The position numbers and the translations under genes are program-made. From Posidonia oceanica (Eukaryota; Streptophyta; Magnoliopsida; Alismatales; Posidoniaceae), in assembly GCA_037176725.1 (NCBI GenBank), contig JAZBRS010000026.1, forward strand, positions 148,563,501 to 148,627,500: a stretch of DNA of 64,000 nucleotides. The letters run 5' to 3'. Of this stretch, positions 20,351 to 30,402 are shown piece after piece (position 1 is the stretch's first letter; the number at the start of each line of letters is the position of its first letter). Below the pieces are notes generated by a model. The model worked only from the letters and a program-made list of their open reading frames with translations. It did no database searches and had not been told where the DNA came from.

Positions 20351-21695
20351 CTATTTAATTGGCCTCTTCCGTTTCTTGCGTAGCACGCCGGTCGCTTCAA
20401 CCTACTCCTCAGGCTTGGCAGCAACCTTGAATACTAGTCCTAGTGCGCATCCTCCCGCAGTTGGCAGCATGTCAAAGGAGCAGCAGAGGTCCCATTTGAA
20501 TCATCATGACAGTCCAGAGACGACCAAAGAGCCTGGATGTAGTACACCATCACTACATCTTATGGAAGACCACGCTCCCGAGCACGGATGCGAGGAATAG
20601 AACTCAGCTGAGGCGGCACCCCTTTCTTCCACCCCACCATCTCAAAACAGCGATGGGAGTTGTACACCACAAAGTGAGTGGGCCCTATCAACTCCAACTC
20701 AACTGAAGAGCCTCGTGCTTGGTGCTTATGATAGAAAGGCGTGGAAGGTGTGAAGATATCAATAGGGGCAGAAGACAAAGAACAAACCCTTTCCTCGATC
20801 AAATCAGTTCTCGCAGGCTCAAGCCTCGGGAAATGGACCTGTAGCCACCTAGAAAGAAGAAAAGGAGAGCCTACAATGTCCCCTCCAGTTGAGACATTGG
20901 TCAGACCAAGGTATGTAGCCGCAAGGATGGCGACCGAAGGAGAATGCCAGAAGTGCTCAGTAAGGCCTATCAGAAACTCAGTATGGTAGACATCCAAAGA
21001 GAAGTCTCTGGAGACAAACACAGTAAGGCCTCCTATCAGCAAGTGCAGACACATCAGCAACAGATCTTGGGAAGCGGAGTCCTCAATCTGCCAAAAGCTG
21101 TAGTACAAATGTGCCAAGTTGAGTCTGCAACTTCTAATCACTGGGAAAGTAGGCAGAGCAGTGAAGATACGGTCTATGAATGTCTGCATATCCGCTGTCC
21201 CGTATGGCAATGGAAAATCAATATCTGGTCGGGCCGCTCCAATCTGAGTCACACCAAGCAGGCCATGAACATCTTCCACTAGGATTGTCATCTCACAGCC
21301 CCCAAGGAAGAAGGTATGAGTTTCAGTACTCTAGAAAGCGCATGAAGCATGGAGTAGAGGCCAGTCCAAGGGGGTGTCCAATAAATCCAGAAGTCCACCA
21401 AAACATGTACGGGTCACAATGGATTTCCTTTCCCGAGCCCAAAGTACAAAGTCCTTCACCCAAGGAGAATAGTAAGGGAAGTCATTATCAAAGCAGGGTG
21501 TTTTTGTGAAGTTGAGGATTTCCTGCAAACAAAGCTAAATGCATGAGGAACAAGAGAGAATGGAAGGACCAATGAAGACAGTCATACCTTCCCCACTTTG
21601 ATATGGGACATCATATGCCCTTCAATCTCCTCCAAAGGTTTTGCAACTCTCTTCTTGTTGTGCATGAAAACATTGGGGACTGAACTAGAAGCCAT
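20351..21695 (-). pseudogene. Antisense gene 3 of element A: DUF7745 / plant-mobile-domain-like protein (decayed)
   Basis: The start is ATG at 21695 (MASSSVPNVF). Exon 1 ends at 21588 (KVGK|GTATGA). A 65-nt intron (21587-21523, TTTGCAG end) joins in phase 0 to EILNFTK. The middle carries ETHTFFLGG.EMTILVEDVHGLLG, the hallmark of plant mobile domains, and GSPFLLSRWLQVHF. The C-terminal part includes HFVVYNSHRCFEMVGW. The frame has a TAG near 21342 and a TAA at 20560; after a further frameshift the best end is the basic tail RKKRKRPIK at 20351, a possible nuclear signal. Function of such ORFs in retrotransposons is unknown. It is a diverged paralog of antisense gene 1. The start choice rests on the intact first exon. 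Confidence 0.72.
21523..21587 (-). other. Intron of antisense gene 3 (65 nt)
   Basis: Donor AAG|GTATGACTG and acceptor TTTGTTTGCAG|GAAATCC on the minus strand. Phase 0. Both sides read as protein in one frame (KVGK and EILNF). Confidence 0.75.
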
Positions 21696-21915
21696 GAGAG
21701 CAAGTGAGAAGAGAGGAAGTAGCTCAAGCCAAGAGAAAAGTGCACCAACAAGCAAGAATGCAAGGGGCAAGTGTGCACAAGTTCCAAGAGGTGGCCAGGC
21801 TTTTATAGGCACAAGAAGACCGTCGAGATCCTCCACGTGGGAATGGGGAATTTTCGCAGCATTCCAGAAGATTAGCCAAGAATAGGAAAGGAAAGAAAAG
21901 ATTCTGGGCTCGCTT

Positions 21916-22024
21916 CGTTGTACGCGATGGATAGCGCGTCCTACGTTATCCGCACCATATCAGGTGCAAAACGTTCAAATTAGGTTTCCGATGTTGGACG
22001 CAGAAAATCTAGCGGATAACGTAG
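21916..22024. repeat. AACGTT palindrome cluster 6 (between antisense genes 2 and 3)
   Basis: Contains GTTGTACGCG, GCGCGTCCTACGTTATCCGC, AAAACGTTC, GATGTTGGACGC and AGCGGATAACGTAG. The last motif overlaps the stop codon region of antisense gene 2 (stop at 22009). It lies 221 bp upstream of the antisense gene 3 ATG. Confidence 0.65.
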
Positions 22025-24794
22025 TGCCTTAGCTCTGCCTGAAGCTGAGAGGTGAACACCTTTGTGCCTCGCCAACTCTGGGAAAGGAAATGATCAAAAT
22101 ATCAGACACAAGCAAGGACATAGAAATAAAAGAGCATTAAATCAAATCATACCGCCTGTGTCTGGGTAATCTCAGCATCCCTGTCGACAACCAACTGCTC
22201 TAGCTCCCTGATCCAAGCAGCCTGAGAAGCAGAAGTCCCCTCTTGCTGTTCCAACTCTCGGATCCAAGCAGCCTGAGAAGCAATGGTCCCCTCTAGCTCC
22301 GCCAACCTCCCAATGGAGCTAGCAGCAATGAAGTCACCAGCTTGCTCCTTTAGTTCACTCTCCAGATAAGCAACCTACAAGCGGTAATGTTAGAACCAGG
22401 GAGAATTCAGCTAAAAGGCAGAAAGGAAAAATAAAGACATTTATACCTTATCCTGGAGATGGGAGATCTCCTTTGAATGGTCCGGAGGAGGGGCGGTGCT
22501 AGTTGAGGGTTGCAAAGAAAGGAAATACAGTCAGCTACAGTTCATAATCAGACTACAAAAGCTACAAGAAATATAAAGATACCTGAGAGGCGGAAGCGCG
22601 CAGGCGCTCGATCTCTTCGGTCAGAGCGGAGAGTTGCTGAGTCAGACTATGCCCCTACTAAGCCCACTCATCTGCCGGCTTCAGCTGTGAAAGAAGGAAA
22701 GCAAGTTAGCAAGTTATCAAATGTGAATTAGCAATTTACAAAATGAAATTCTAAAGCTCACCGTTATCTCCAGCTGGGCTCGGTAAGATTGAGCCTCCCC
22801 CAGCAGGGCCGCTCGAGACATCACGGCCTCCCCGAGATCTGTGTCCCCCAAAGGAAGGTTCCCGCCCCTGAGGAAGTGGGACCGGTGGAAAACCATCAAA
22901 GAAGAGAACTCTGTATCCATCCACGCGGCCCACGCCACCTCTTCCTCCTCCATTACGTCTGTCGAGGAGGGAGAACCACCTCGAGCCCAGTCCAGGAGCT
23001 GGGGACTGTAGATGTCCATCCAATGGCGAGCACGGCTGCCCCCACCGTGTGTCTCTCGCCAAACACTGTGAGGGGGAGGTAGAGACTGAATCTGCCGGTG
23101 CCCCAGCTGTCGTAGCGCCCTACCGATCTGCTGGAAATGGCAGTGGTTCCAGCAATGGATTCACATGTCTCGGTCAAAAATTGCCAGGTCACGGGCAATC
23201 TCAGGAACGTCCACATGCTTTCCCTCAACATATGGATGCCAGATTACCTGAAGGGAGCAATACATGTCAACAAGTACCATAAATGAATAAACTGAAGCTG
23301 AAAAGTCAGAAGAAGGTGAATTACTTGTGCCGGGACCAGAAGCTTGAAAAATAGACGACCGACATAGCGGTTGTCATCCACAGGCTCGAGGGCTTGCTCA
23401 GCATCAGCCCAGAATAATCCTCGAGGGAAGGGAACGCCGACTGGAGGAACTAGAGGAGGGGCAGGACGCAAGAAAACGAAGTGGTCCCATGCCCACATCT
23501 GCATAGAAAACGAGGAAACTTTCAGTAACACATAATATTCAGCAATAGTTTTGAAAGTTACAAATTTAAGCAGGCATTTTTACTTGAAGAAATGGCAGAT
23601 TCCTGCCCAGCTGGCAAGAACTGCCATCCATGAAGCGGAAGAGCGTGGAGTACAGGTGCGCTAGGCTAGCCGCACCCCAAGCATACTCCCCCTCCCGATC
23701 CAAATCCGCCAGAAGAGGCAGGAAGACGACAGACAGCTTGGAAGAAGCATAGGAGAAGAGGACCTCCCTAAACAACACCAACAGGAAAGCCCTGAGCTGC
23801 TGGTCAGCCTCCGCGCTTGGCCCAGCCACCGTCGCTGTCAACTCCTCGACCTGGTGGATCATGGAAGAAATAAATACAAGCTGGTGCCCGTGCATAGTCA
23901 CCTGCCTGCCTACTAGCTCCCTCACCATACCGATGTAATCTGAGCGAACCCGTCCAGTCACTGGGCGGCCTGTCACCCGTAGGCCAGTCAGCCGGGCCAT
24001 GTCCTCTAGTGAAAGGACGAACTCGTCCACCCTCGTGACTATGGAGCTGGTCCAGAAGTTGTACCGCTCCGCCACTGCCTCCAAAAACATGGGACGAAAG
24101 GGAAAGTCGAGAATGGACAGGAAGTGTCCAAATCCCATCTCTCCTAAGTGCTCCTGTTGAAAGGGAGCCAGCATGTCGTACGACCGGTGGACCTGCCCCC
24201 AATAGCACCGAATCACCATCGGGGCCCGACTCTGCAAGAGAAATGAAAAGAATTGTCAAGCAGCTGAATAATTAAACTAAATGAGGAAAAGATTAAAAGG
24301 AAGGTTACCTGTCCTTACAAGGCCACAGTGGCATACTCCAGCCGAGACGCGTCCCTACACGGTCCTGACGCCTGAACCTCGTCACAGGGAATCTGGGCCC
24401 GCCAAAAGTCCAGGGGATCCATGGCACCACCCTCCTCCTTTTGCTGGACAAAGTCTAGAATATTGCGATACCACCCATCGTCCTCACCAAACTGGGTGAC
24501 TAAAGGATCGACAGGTGCCTCCTCGGGCATCTCCTCCACGGAAACCGTCTCCTCCGAGTCCTCCTCCTTAGAATTGGTGGAATCATCGGAACCTGCATTC
24601 AAAACTGCCCCGGTCTCTACAGCACCATCGCTGGCAGCGCCTGCCTCTTTCGGTACGGCCACGGCGCCTACAGCCCCCACCTCGACCTCCGTGGCATCGT
24701 CTCCCACTACCCTGGTCGCCACCTCAGTTTTCGTGGCATCCCCACCAGTCACCGTCGCATCAGTCACCACGGCCATCTCCTCCACAGCAGCCAT
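22009..24794 (-). pseudogene. Antisense gene 2 of element A: eight-exon plant mobile domain protein with coiled-coil tail
   Basis: The start is ATG at 24794 (MAAVEEMAVV). Exons: 24794-24309, 24231-23584, 23498-23325, 23247-22762, 22684-22583, 22509-22447, 22374-22153, 22077-22009. Every exon is a multiple of three (2250 nt in all) and every intron is 72-85 nt, GT..AG, phase 0, except that the intron before exon 6 ends AA. Exon 1 is Ala/Thr-rich then acidic. Exons 2-4 are the PMD core: SILDFPFRPMFLEAVAERYN, EFVLSLEDMARLTGLRV, MWAWDHFVF, VIWHPYVEG. Exons 5-8 are Q/E/L-rich, probable coiled coil; exon 7 has two copies of SQAAWIRELEQ. Stops: TAA at 24317, a TGA in exon 4, TAG TAG in exon 5. Its role is unknown. 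It resembles a host-type PMD gene more than a standard retrotransposon ORF. Confidence 0.78.
22510..22582 (-). other. Intron 5 of antisense gene 2 with mutated acceptor
   Basis: The donor CAG|GTATCTTTA is normal. The 3' end reads TTCTTTGCAA where frame and length demand TTCTTTGCAG at 22510. A single G-to-A change on the minus strand explains it. The next exon (22509-22447) reads in phase 0 up to DKV across the following junction. Confidence 0.6.
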
Positions 24795-24824
24795 TGCGTA
24801 GGATGAAGGTCTTATATCATTCAA

Positions 24825-24978
24825 TGTTATACGCGTGAGATGAGCCGTCTAGTGCGTCGGAGGCATTGAAACATTGTCCGCATAAATTGACGCGGCCAAC
24901 GCTCCAAAGAAGGGAAAGCGTTATACGTAGGAACCCTTGCGGATAGCATTGGACACAGCAGTTCACGTGTCCAACACC
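24825..24978. repeat. AACGTT palindrome cluster 7 (between antisense genes 1 and 2)
   Basis: Contains TGTTATACGCGTGAG, AGTGCGTCGG, TTGTCCGCATAAATTGACGCGGCCAACGC, AAGCGTTATACGTAGG, GCGGATAGCATTGGACAC and CACGTGTCCAACACC. It starts 31 bp upstream of the antisense gene 2 ATG, in the position of a promoter. Confidence 0.65.
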
Positions 24979-25106
24979 TCTAATATAGGGAGTTTTCTGA
25001 ACTTAAGTTCTCTTTGATAAACACTGTGAAGATATGCCTGAAGAAGGGGAAGTAGGCAAAGGAAAATAAAAAACAACTTTATTGATGATTAAAGCTAAAA
25101 CACTGA

Positions 25107-26577
25107 TTACAACTTTTGCTTCTTCGTAGGAAACTCAATAAATAATTTGGGCCTCATGCCTTCATACCAAGCATCATGAGTAGCAAGGGAGATGGCTTCG
25201 CGGTCTGCGTTCGAACTTTCCCATGAAGAGAGGACACGGTCCTGTCCCTTCTCGTCCTAAGTGCCGGCCTGGTAAAAAACCTGAATGATGTCCCCAGGGG
25301 TGCCTCTCAAGCGCGGGAGAATCATGTCAGAAAAACGAGGCAAGGGAGGTATGGCTCGGGGAGTGCCCCGCATCGAGAAGCATTGCTGGGGGTTGTACCT
25401 CACAAACTCTATCACCCCAATCAGTGTCAGGAAGTACTCTGGGTCAGATATTGTCCTGAAAGACGAAGGAGGACTGAAGGAGTCCATCTAAGGCTTGACT
25501 TCACAGGCACATAGTCGACAAATGTACTCCTCTAGGGGAAGGCTGGCATCAAGAGCAGATAGCAGAAAATGCTCCTCTAACCAGCGTAGAACCATGAAAG
25601 GCGAGCCGAAGAACAGTCCCCTGAGACAAGCACTGGATAAGCCCTGGATAGTAAAAGCCAACACAGATTGACTCAGGCATTTCTCCAGGTTGCGAACACA
25701 GATGCACATGAGCTCAGCATGATAGGTGATGATGGTTAGGGCTTCATTTGGGAAGAGTACCAGCCCCCGATCAGAATGAAAACGCACTCCAAGCAAGAAG
25801 CCTCGGAATGGATGCTATCGCACTACTTCCAGAAAAACTTCCACAAAGAGGTGAGGTTGATACAGCCGTCTAGCACCAGGTCCTCCAGCACAACAATAGG
25901 GCCAAAGATGCACTTTAAGAGAGAGAAAGAACCTACCACCCCGATTGGCAAAAGATAGGCGTCTCTGCAATAAATGGACGGGTCGGCCTGTCGAGTGCCT
26001 AAAAGGACGCTCACCTCCTCCAAAAGAGTAGTCAACTCCCTTGAGGAGGTGAAAAATGTGTGGGTCAGAGGATTCCACAGCCCGTAGAGGTCGAAAAGTA
26101 CATTCTAGTCAACAGGCTGCCGCAATTGACGGAGAGCTTGACAAAGGCCAGCCTCCTCGAAGCGCACCCGATACTTCTTCAACGCCCAAGAACGGAAGTG
26201 CTAAACCCAGTCCAACTGGTAGGCTTTCGAATCGCGGTTGTTATTTGCAGAAGCCATGGGCTATGGAGTAGAAAAATCAGTAGAAATAAAAGGATACAAG
26301 AATAAGAGCATGGAGTAATAACAAAAGCGGAAAATACCTTCTCATGCACCAAAAGGTTCGCCAAGTGATTAGGTATAGCCTTCAGCCAAAGTTGCACCAT
26401 ATCAGAAGGAGAAGAAAAGACAGCCACTTGAAAAGCATGACGCGGGATATCGTTCAAATCCATGAGAGGAAGTGCAACTCCTTGCAAATGGCAAAAATCA
26501 ATAAAGAGAGAAAAATCAGTGTTTGTTTTACAGATCCAAGCCAAAAAGGGGTTTAATATAGGCCATGATACCTTCAT
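25107..26577 (-). pseudogene. Antisense gene 1 of element A: DUF7745 / plant-mobile-domain-like protein (decayed)
   Basis: The open frame starts with ATG at 26577; exon 1 (26577-26338) ends LLVHEK|GTATTT. A 77-nt intron (26337-26261, CCATAG end) joins in phase 0 to PMASANNNRD. Translation could also start at MASANNNRD (26257), matching the MAS start of gene 3. The body has LTHTFFTSSRELTTLLEEVSVLLG, the plant mobile domain hallmark, GSPFMVLRWLEEHF, and IGVIEFVRYNPQQCFSM. It ends KKQKL at 25107. Stops: TAG near 26202, near 26107 and at 25488-25490, plus a TAA-like stop at about 25260; a frameshift lies near 25820. The blocks GSPF..RWL..HF and the C-terminal block align with antisense gene 3, so the two are ancient tandem duplicates. 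Confidence 0.7.
26261..26337 (-). other. Intron of antisense gene 1 (77 nt)
   Basis: Donor GAGAAG|GTATTTTCC and acceptor TTTCTACTCCATAG|CCCATGG on the minus strand, phase 0. The acceptor sits three bases before an in-frame ATG, so the upstream exon may be either coding or an untranslated extension. Confidence 0.55.
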
Positions 26578-26660
26578 CAGAAAGGAAACACGAAGAAAAT
26601 CGGAGATTTACTGCCAAAATGGTGGTACCAGAACGAGAAAGAAAGGCAGTCTATCTCGCA

Positions 26661-26747
26661 ATGTTATACGCAGCCGTCTTGCCGTCCAACGTTAGCTGTG
26701 GCTTTTAGTCCGTCCAACATTGAACGCCACAAATCCAACGTCCAACG
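26661..26747. repeat. AACGTT palindrome cluster 8 (upstream of antisense gene 1)
   Basis: Contains ATGTTATACGCAGCC, GCCGTCCAACGTTAGCTGTGGC, CCGTCCAACATTGAACGCC and CCAACGTCCAACG. It begins 84 bp upstream of the antisense gene 1 frame and 86 bp before the presumed 3' LTR start. Confidence 0.65.
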
Positions 26748-26831
26748 AACCAAAAAAGAATTGAGAGCAAATCAAGGAATCCCAGAGCATGGCCAGGCAA
26801 ACAAGACAAAAGAAGTATCCTTTCATTTACC

Positions 26832-27978
26832 TTGGGCAACCCCCTCGGTGTTTTATTTCAGCTCGTCCCCCTTGGGCAATCCCCTCGACAAGTCATTTAA
26901 ATTTCAGTTCGACCCCCTTGGGCAATCCCCTCAGCAAGTCATGTTTTATTTCAATTCGACCCTCTTGGGCAATCCCCTTGGCAAGTCATGTTTTATTTCA
27001 GTTCGACTCCCTTGGGCAATCCCCTCGGTAAGTCATGTTTTATTTTAGTTTGATCCCCTTGGGCAATCCCCTCGGCAAGTCATTTAAATTTTAGTTCTAT
27101 CCCCTTTAGCAATCCCCTCGGCAAGTCATTTAAATTTCAGTTTGACTCCCTTCGGCAATCCCCTCAGCAAGTCATGTTTTATTTCAATTTGACCCCCTTG
27201 GGCAATCTCCTCGGCAAGTCATGTTTTTATTTCAGTTTGACCCCCTTGGGTAATCCCCTCGGCAAGTCATGTTTTATTTCAGTTCGACTCCCTTGGGCAA
27301 TCCCCTCGTCAAGTCATGTTTTATTTCAGCTCAACCCCATTGGGCAATCCCCTCAGCAAGTCATGTTTTATTTCAGTTCGACCCCCTTGGGCAATCCCCT
27401 CGGCAAGTCATGTTTAAATTTCAGTTCGACCCCCTTGAGCAATCCCCTCGGCAAGTTATGTTTTATTTCAGTTCGACCCCCTTGGGCAATCCCCTCGGCA
27501 AGTCATGTTTAAATTTCAGTTCGACCCCCTTGGGCAATCTCCTCGGCAAGTCATGTTTTATTACAGTTCGACCCCCTTGGGCAATCCCCTTGGCAAGTCA
27601 TGTTTAAATTTCAATTCGACTCCCTTGGGCAATCCCCTCGGTAAGTCATGTTTTATTTCAGCTCGACCCCCTTGGGCAATCCCCTCGGCAAGTCATGTTT
27701 TATTTCAGTTCGACCCTCTTGGGCAATTCCCTCGACAAGTCATGTTTTATTTCAACTCGACCCCCTTGGGCAATCCCCTCGGCATGTCATTTAAATTTCA
27801 GTTCGACCCCCTTGGGCAATCCCCTCGGCAAGTCATGTTTAAATTTCAGTTCGACCCCCTTGGGCAATCCCTTCGGCAAGTCATGTTTTATTTCAGTTCG
27901 ACCCCTTTGGGCAATCCCCTCGGCAAGTCATTTAAATTCCAATTCGACCCCCTTGGGCAATCCCCTTGGTAGGTCTTT
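26832..27978. repeat. 47-bp tandem array in element A 3' LTR
   Basis: About 24 units of the same 47-bp repeat as at 1-653, with variable linkers (TTTTATTTCAG, TTTAAATTTCAG) and scattered substitutions. It is open in all forward frames, giving several false ORFs of 110-155 codons. Confidence 0.95.
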
Positions 27979-28061
27979 TAAAGAATCTTGGAGCACAACC
28001 GGGTTAGCAAAGCGAACAATCCAAAAGTACGTATCCCGGAGCACAACCGGATAAACAAAGC

Positions 28062-28440
28062 CAAGCCAACGGTATTAGTAGACCCATCGTTCACTAATTT
28101 CCGAGTCACAAGACGATGATCTCCGTCGAGAATGTAGGCAACATTCGATGAAAGGACACCTGATTTTGGCAAATCAAGCCAATGGTATTAGTGGACCCAT
28201 CGTTCACTAACACCTAGGTCACAAGACGACGATCTCCGTCGAGAATGTAGGCAACATTCAATTAAAGGATACCTGATTGTGATAAATAGAGCCAACGTGG
28301 CTAGCAGAGAAAAGATCAATCCCCTTTTGCCTGGGAGCATCATGGACCTCTTGCTCACCAACCTGCGTATCATAAGACGATGGTCCCTGTGGAGAGTGTA
28401 GGCTACACTTGATGAAAAGGCACCTAATTATGACAAATTG
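28062..28440. repeat. Triplicated ~113-bp unit in element A 3' LTR
   Basis: Three diverged copies from about 28062, 28175 and 28288, matching those at 735-1113 of the 5' LTR in order and length. Confidence 0.82.
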
Positions 28441-29256
28441 CTTTCACGCATGTGTCAGTCCGCCTTAGGTAGTGAGAAAATTCCTGAGCCAACCTAGTAT
28501 ACAAATTAAAGCCAGCAAAGATGGAGGAACCTTATTATCTAGGGTCATGCATTGCATTTCATGATCACCTCCTTCGCATTCCCGTCAGCACGCATCCATG
28601 CATAGCGCATTGTATTGCATTCGCATTGTATCGCATTTGCATTCAATGGTCGTCGGAAACATTAGCTATCCATCTTTTAAGTTTGACCCCCACAGACAAC
28701 CCCGTGGCATGTCTTTCATTTTGACCCCAGCGGGCAATCCCTATGGCAAGTCTTTTAGTTTGACCCCCGTGGGCAACCCTCGTGGCAAGTCTTTTAGTTG
28801 GATCCTCGCGGGCAACCCCTGTGGCAAGTCTTTTAGTTTGACCCCTGCAGACATGTCTTTAGTTTGTTCCCCTTGGGCAATCCGCATGGTCGTGTTTCCT
28901 TAGCCGACCCTCATTGTGTCATGTCCAAGTCCTGTGGCAGCAGGCATTGGATTTCATTTAGAATCACTAGGTAGTGCCACATGGGGGTATCATCTCGCGT
29001 TGTAGATAGCTTCGTACCGAAGCCATCTTCATGGAGGGGCAGTCTGTAGATACTCCGTTTCGGCACTCCCTTCATGATAGTATAGTCTATTACATTGGGT
29101 CGCCCCTAGAAGCTCTTCGCTTAATCTAGGGCATCTCACTTGAGCCAAACACCTATTCTCTAGTTCAAAACGTTATCCCTATTTAAACCTTAAGTGTCAG
29201 CAGCTTGAATGTCCTTCTTTTCTTGACCAAGTTTGGAAGATGGACTGATTGAGGGT

Positions 29257-29345
29257 GTTATATGCTGCATTCCCAGCTTATAACGTTGGCCGCTGGTTTT
29301 CCAGCAGCTAACGTTGGCTGTTGGTTTTCCAGCGTCTAATGTGGA
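29257..29345. repeat. AACGTT palindrome cluster 1 (A 3' LTR copy)
   Basis: Counterpart of 1899-1987: GTTATATGCTG, CTTATAACGTTGGCCGCTGG-TTTT-CCAGC, CTAACGTTGGCTG and CCAGCGTCTAATG. Confidence 0.75.
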
Positions 29346-29514
29346 GCCTTGTGCCAGCCCCAAACTTTTTTTATTTGGCCATATACAGAATCCGTGTTTT
29401 TGCCTTCTTTAGACTTTGTTGACCAGTCAATGCAATTAACACCAGTTTAATGACATTTAATCAAGTTTTAATTAGGCGATATTCCTTGATCTTGGCAGCT
29501 ATGCTTCGTAGGCC

Positions 29515-29598
29515 GTTATCCGCTAGACTCCCAGCGTATAACGTTATCCACTAGACTCCCAGCGTATAACGTTATCCGCTGGTTTTCCAGTGTATAAC
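29515..29598. repeat. 28-bp inverted-repeat module, three tandem units (A 3' LTR)
   Basis: Exactly three 28-bp units (29515-29542, 29543-29570, 29571-29598). Each reads GTTATCC(G/A)CT(A/G)G, four to six bases, CCAG(C/T)GTATAAC, an inverted repeat. The 5' LTR has two units, so the LTRs differ by one whole unit. Confidence 0.85.
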
Positions 29599-29649
29599 AC
29601 CCCTGAATTGGAAAGTTTGCTGGTCTATTCATTCAATTCCTTTTTGTTC

Positions 29650-29673
29650 CCCCTGCTTCTATAAAAGCAGGGG
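29650..29673 (+). promoter_or_regulatory. TATA box in palindrome, element A 3' LTR
   Basis: CCCCTGCTT-CTATAA-AAGCAGGGG, identical to the 5' LTR copy, with TATAAAA at 29660-29666. Confidence 0.65.
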
Positions 29674-30402
29674 TACCCCCACAGGGTCATGGACGGATTT
29701 TTGGAGAGAGGTGAGATTTTTGAGAATTGAAATAATGGAGAGATCTCTAGAGAGAGAAACCATGTTTTGAGAGAATTTTGAGAAAGTGGATAGAGTCTTT
29801 GAAAGAGCTTGAGTCTCCCTTTGTCGTCAGTAGCATCTTGTCGACATATCTTGCACTCCGTGCATAGATAAAAAGGGGACTCTCTTTAATGTTTCTCTTT
29901 TCATATCATATGTTTAATTCTGTAGTATAATCAAGCATATTCATTTCATATATTGTTGTAGCTAGGCATAAATTTCCATTAGTTGCAACTGGGGGGATCA
30001 AACCCCTCGGGTAAGTATTTCATTGTGTCTCTTTATGTCCCTTTTTATTTATTCTGAATAAGTACTACACCATATTGATCCATATTTGCGTCATTTCTAT
30101 TTGTTTTGTTAACATTTGTCATACAAGGAGGAAGAAGAAAGAAGAAAGAAGAAGAGATTCAACAAGCACGGACACCCTTGGGCAACGCAGGCGTTGTCCC
30201 AAGGTAGCTGAACCCACAACCATCACACATCTCCCCAAGGCATCTCGAGGGCCAGCGAAAGCAAACCAAGAGTAGCGATCACATTGACTTCAACACACGT
30301 GGAGTGGAGAAGTCAGATACAACAAAAGGGGACCCCTAGAAGGAGCAAATTGATACAAAGAAGCAAGCCTCCTCTTCTCCTAACCGAAACCCCATATCCA
30401 CA

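Larger units (their letters stand above)
1..30402 (+). mobile_element. Element A: Tat/Ogre-like Ty3/gypsy retrotransposon, 5' end outside window
   Basis: The left LTR (1-3010) and right LTR (about 26833-30402) share tandem arrays, palindrome clusters, TATA box and 3' end, and enclose gag, protease, RT, RNase H, archaeal-type RNase H and integrase in Tat order. A primer site lies 3 bp after the left LTR. The right boundary is sharp: after 30402 the sequence matches the leader of element B (from about 38004), so A sits inside a relative of B (element D). The putative right TSD is ATTGC (30403-30407); its left partner is not visible. A 5.8-kb solo LTR (C) interrupts it, so A's own visible length is about 24.6 kb. 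Three antisense accessory genes lie between integrase and the 3' LTR. All coding regions carry stops and frameshifts, so this copy is dead. Confidence 0.9.
26833..30402 (+). repeat. Element A 3' LTR
   Basis: It matches the 5' LTR from its 47-bp array to the 3' end. The start is placed at the first array unit (CTTGGGCAACC, TG at 26833-26834) because the 5' partner start is not in the window, so the boundary may be off by tens of bases. The end is fixed by the loss of homology after CCATATCCACA at 30402. It contains the promoter hairpin (29650-29673) and the palindrome clusters (29257-29345, 29515-29598). Confidence 0.85.

Noticed and set aside
20741..21509. Plus-strand frames of 82-112 codons
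   Set aside because: Shadows of antisense gene 3, which has the recognisable domain on the minus strand.
27174..28054. Open frames of 112-155 codons in the A 3' LTR
   Set aside because: Same 47-bp array artefact.
30075..30275. Possible small gene at the A 3' LTR end
   Set aside because: It lies in LTR sequence shared with the 5' LTR where the frame is not preserved.
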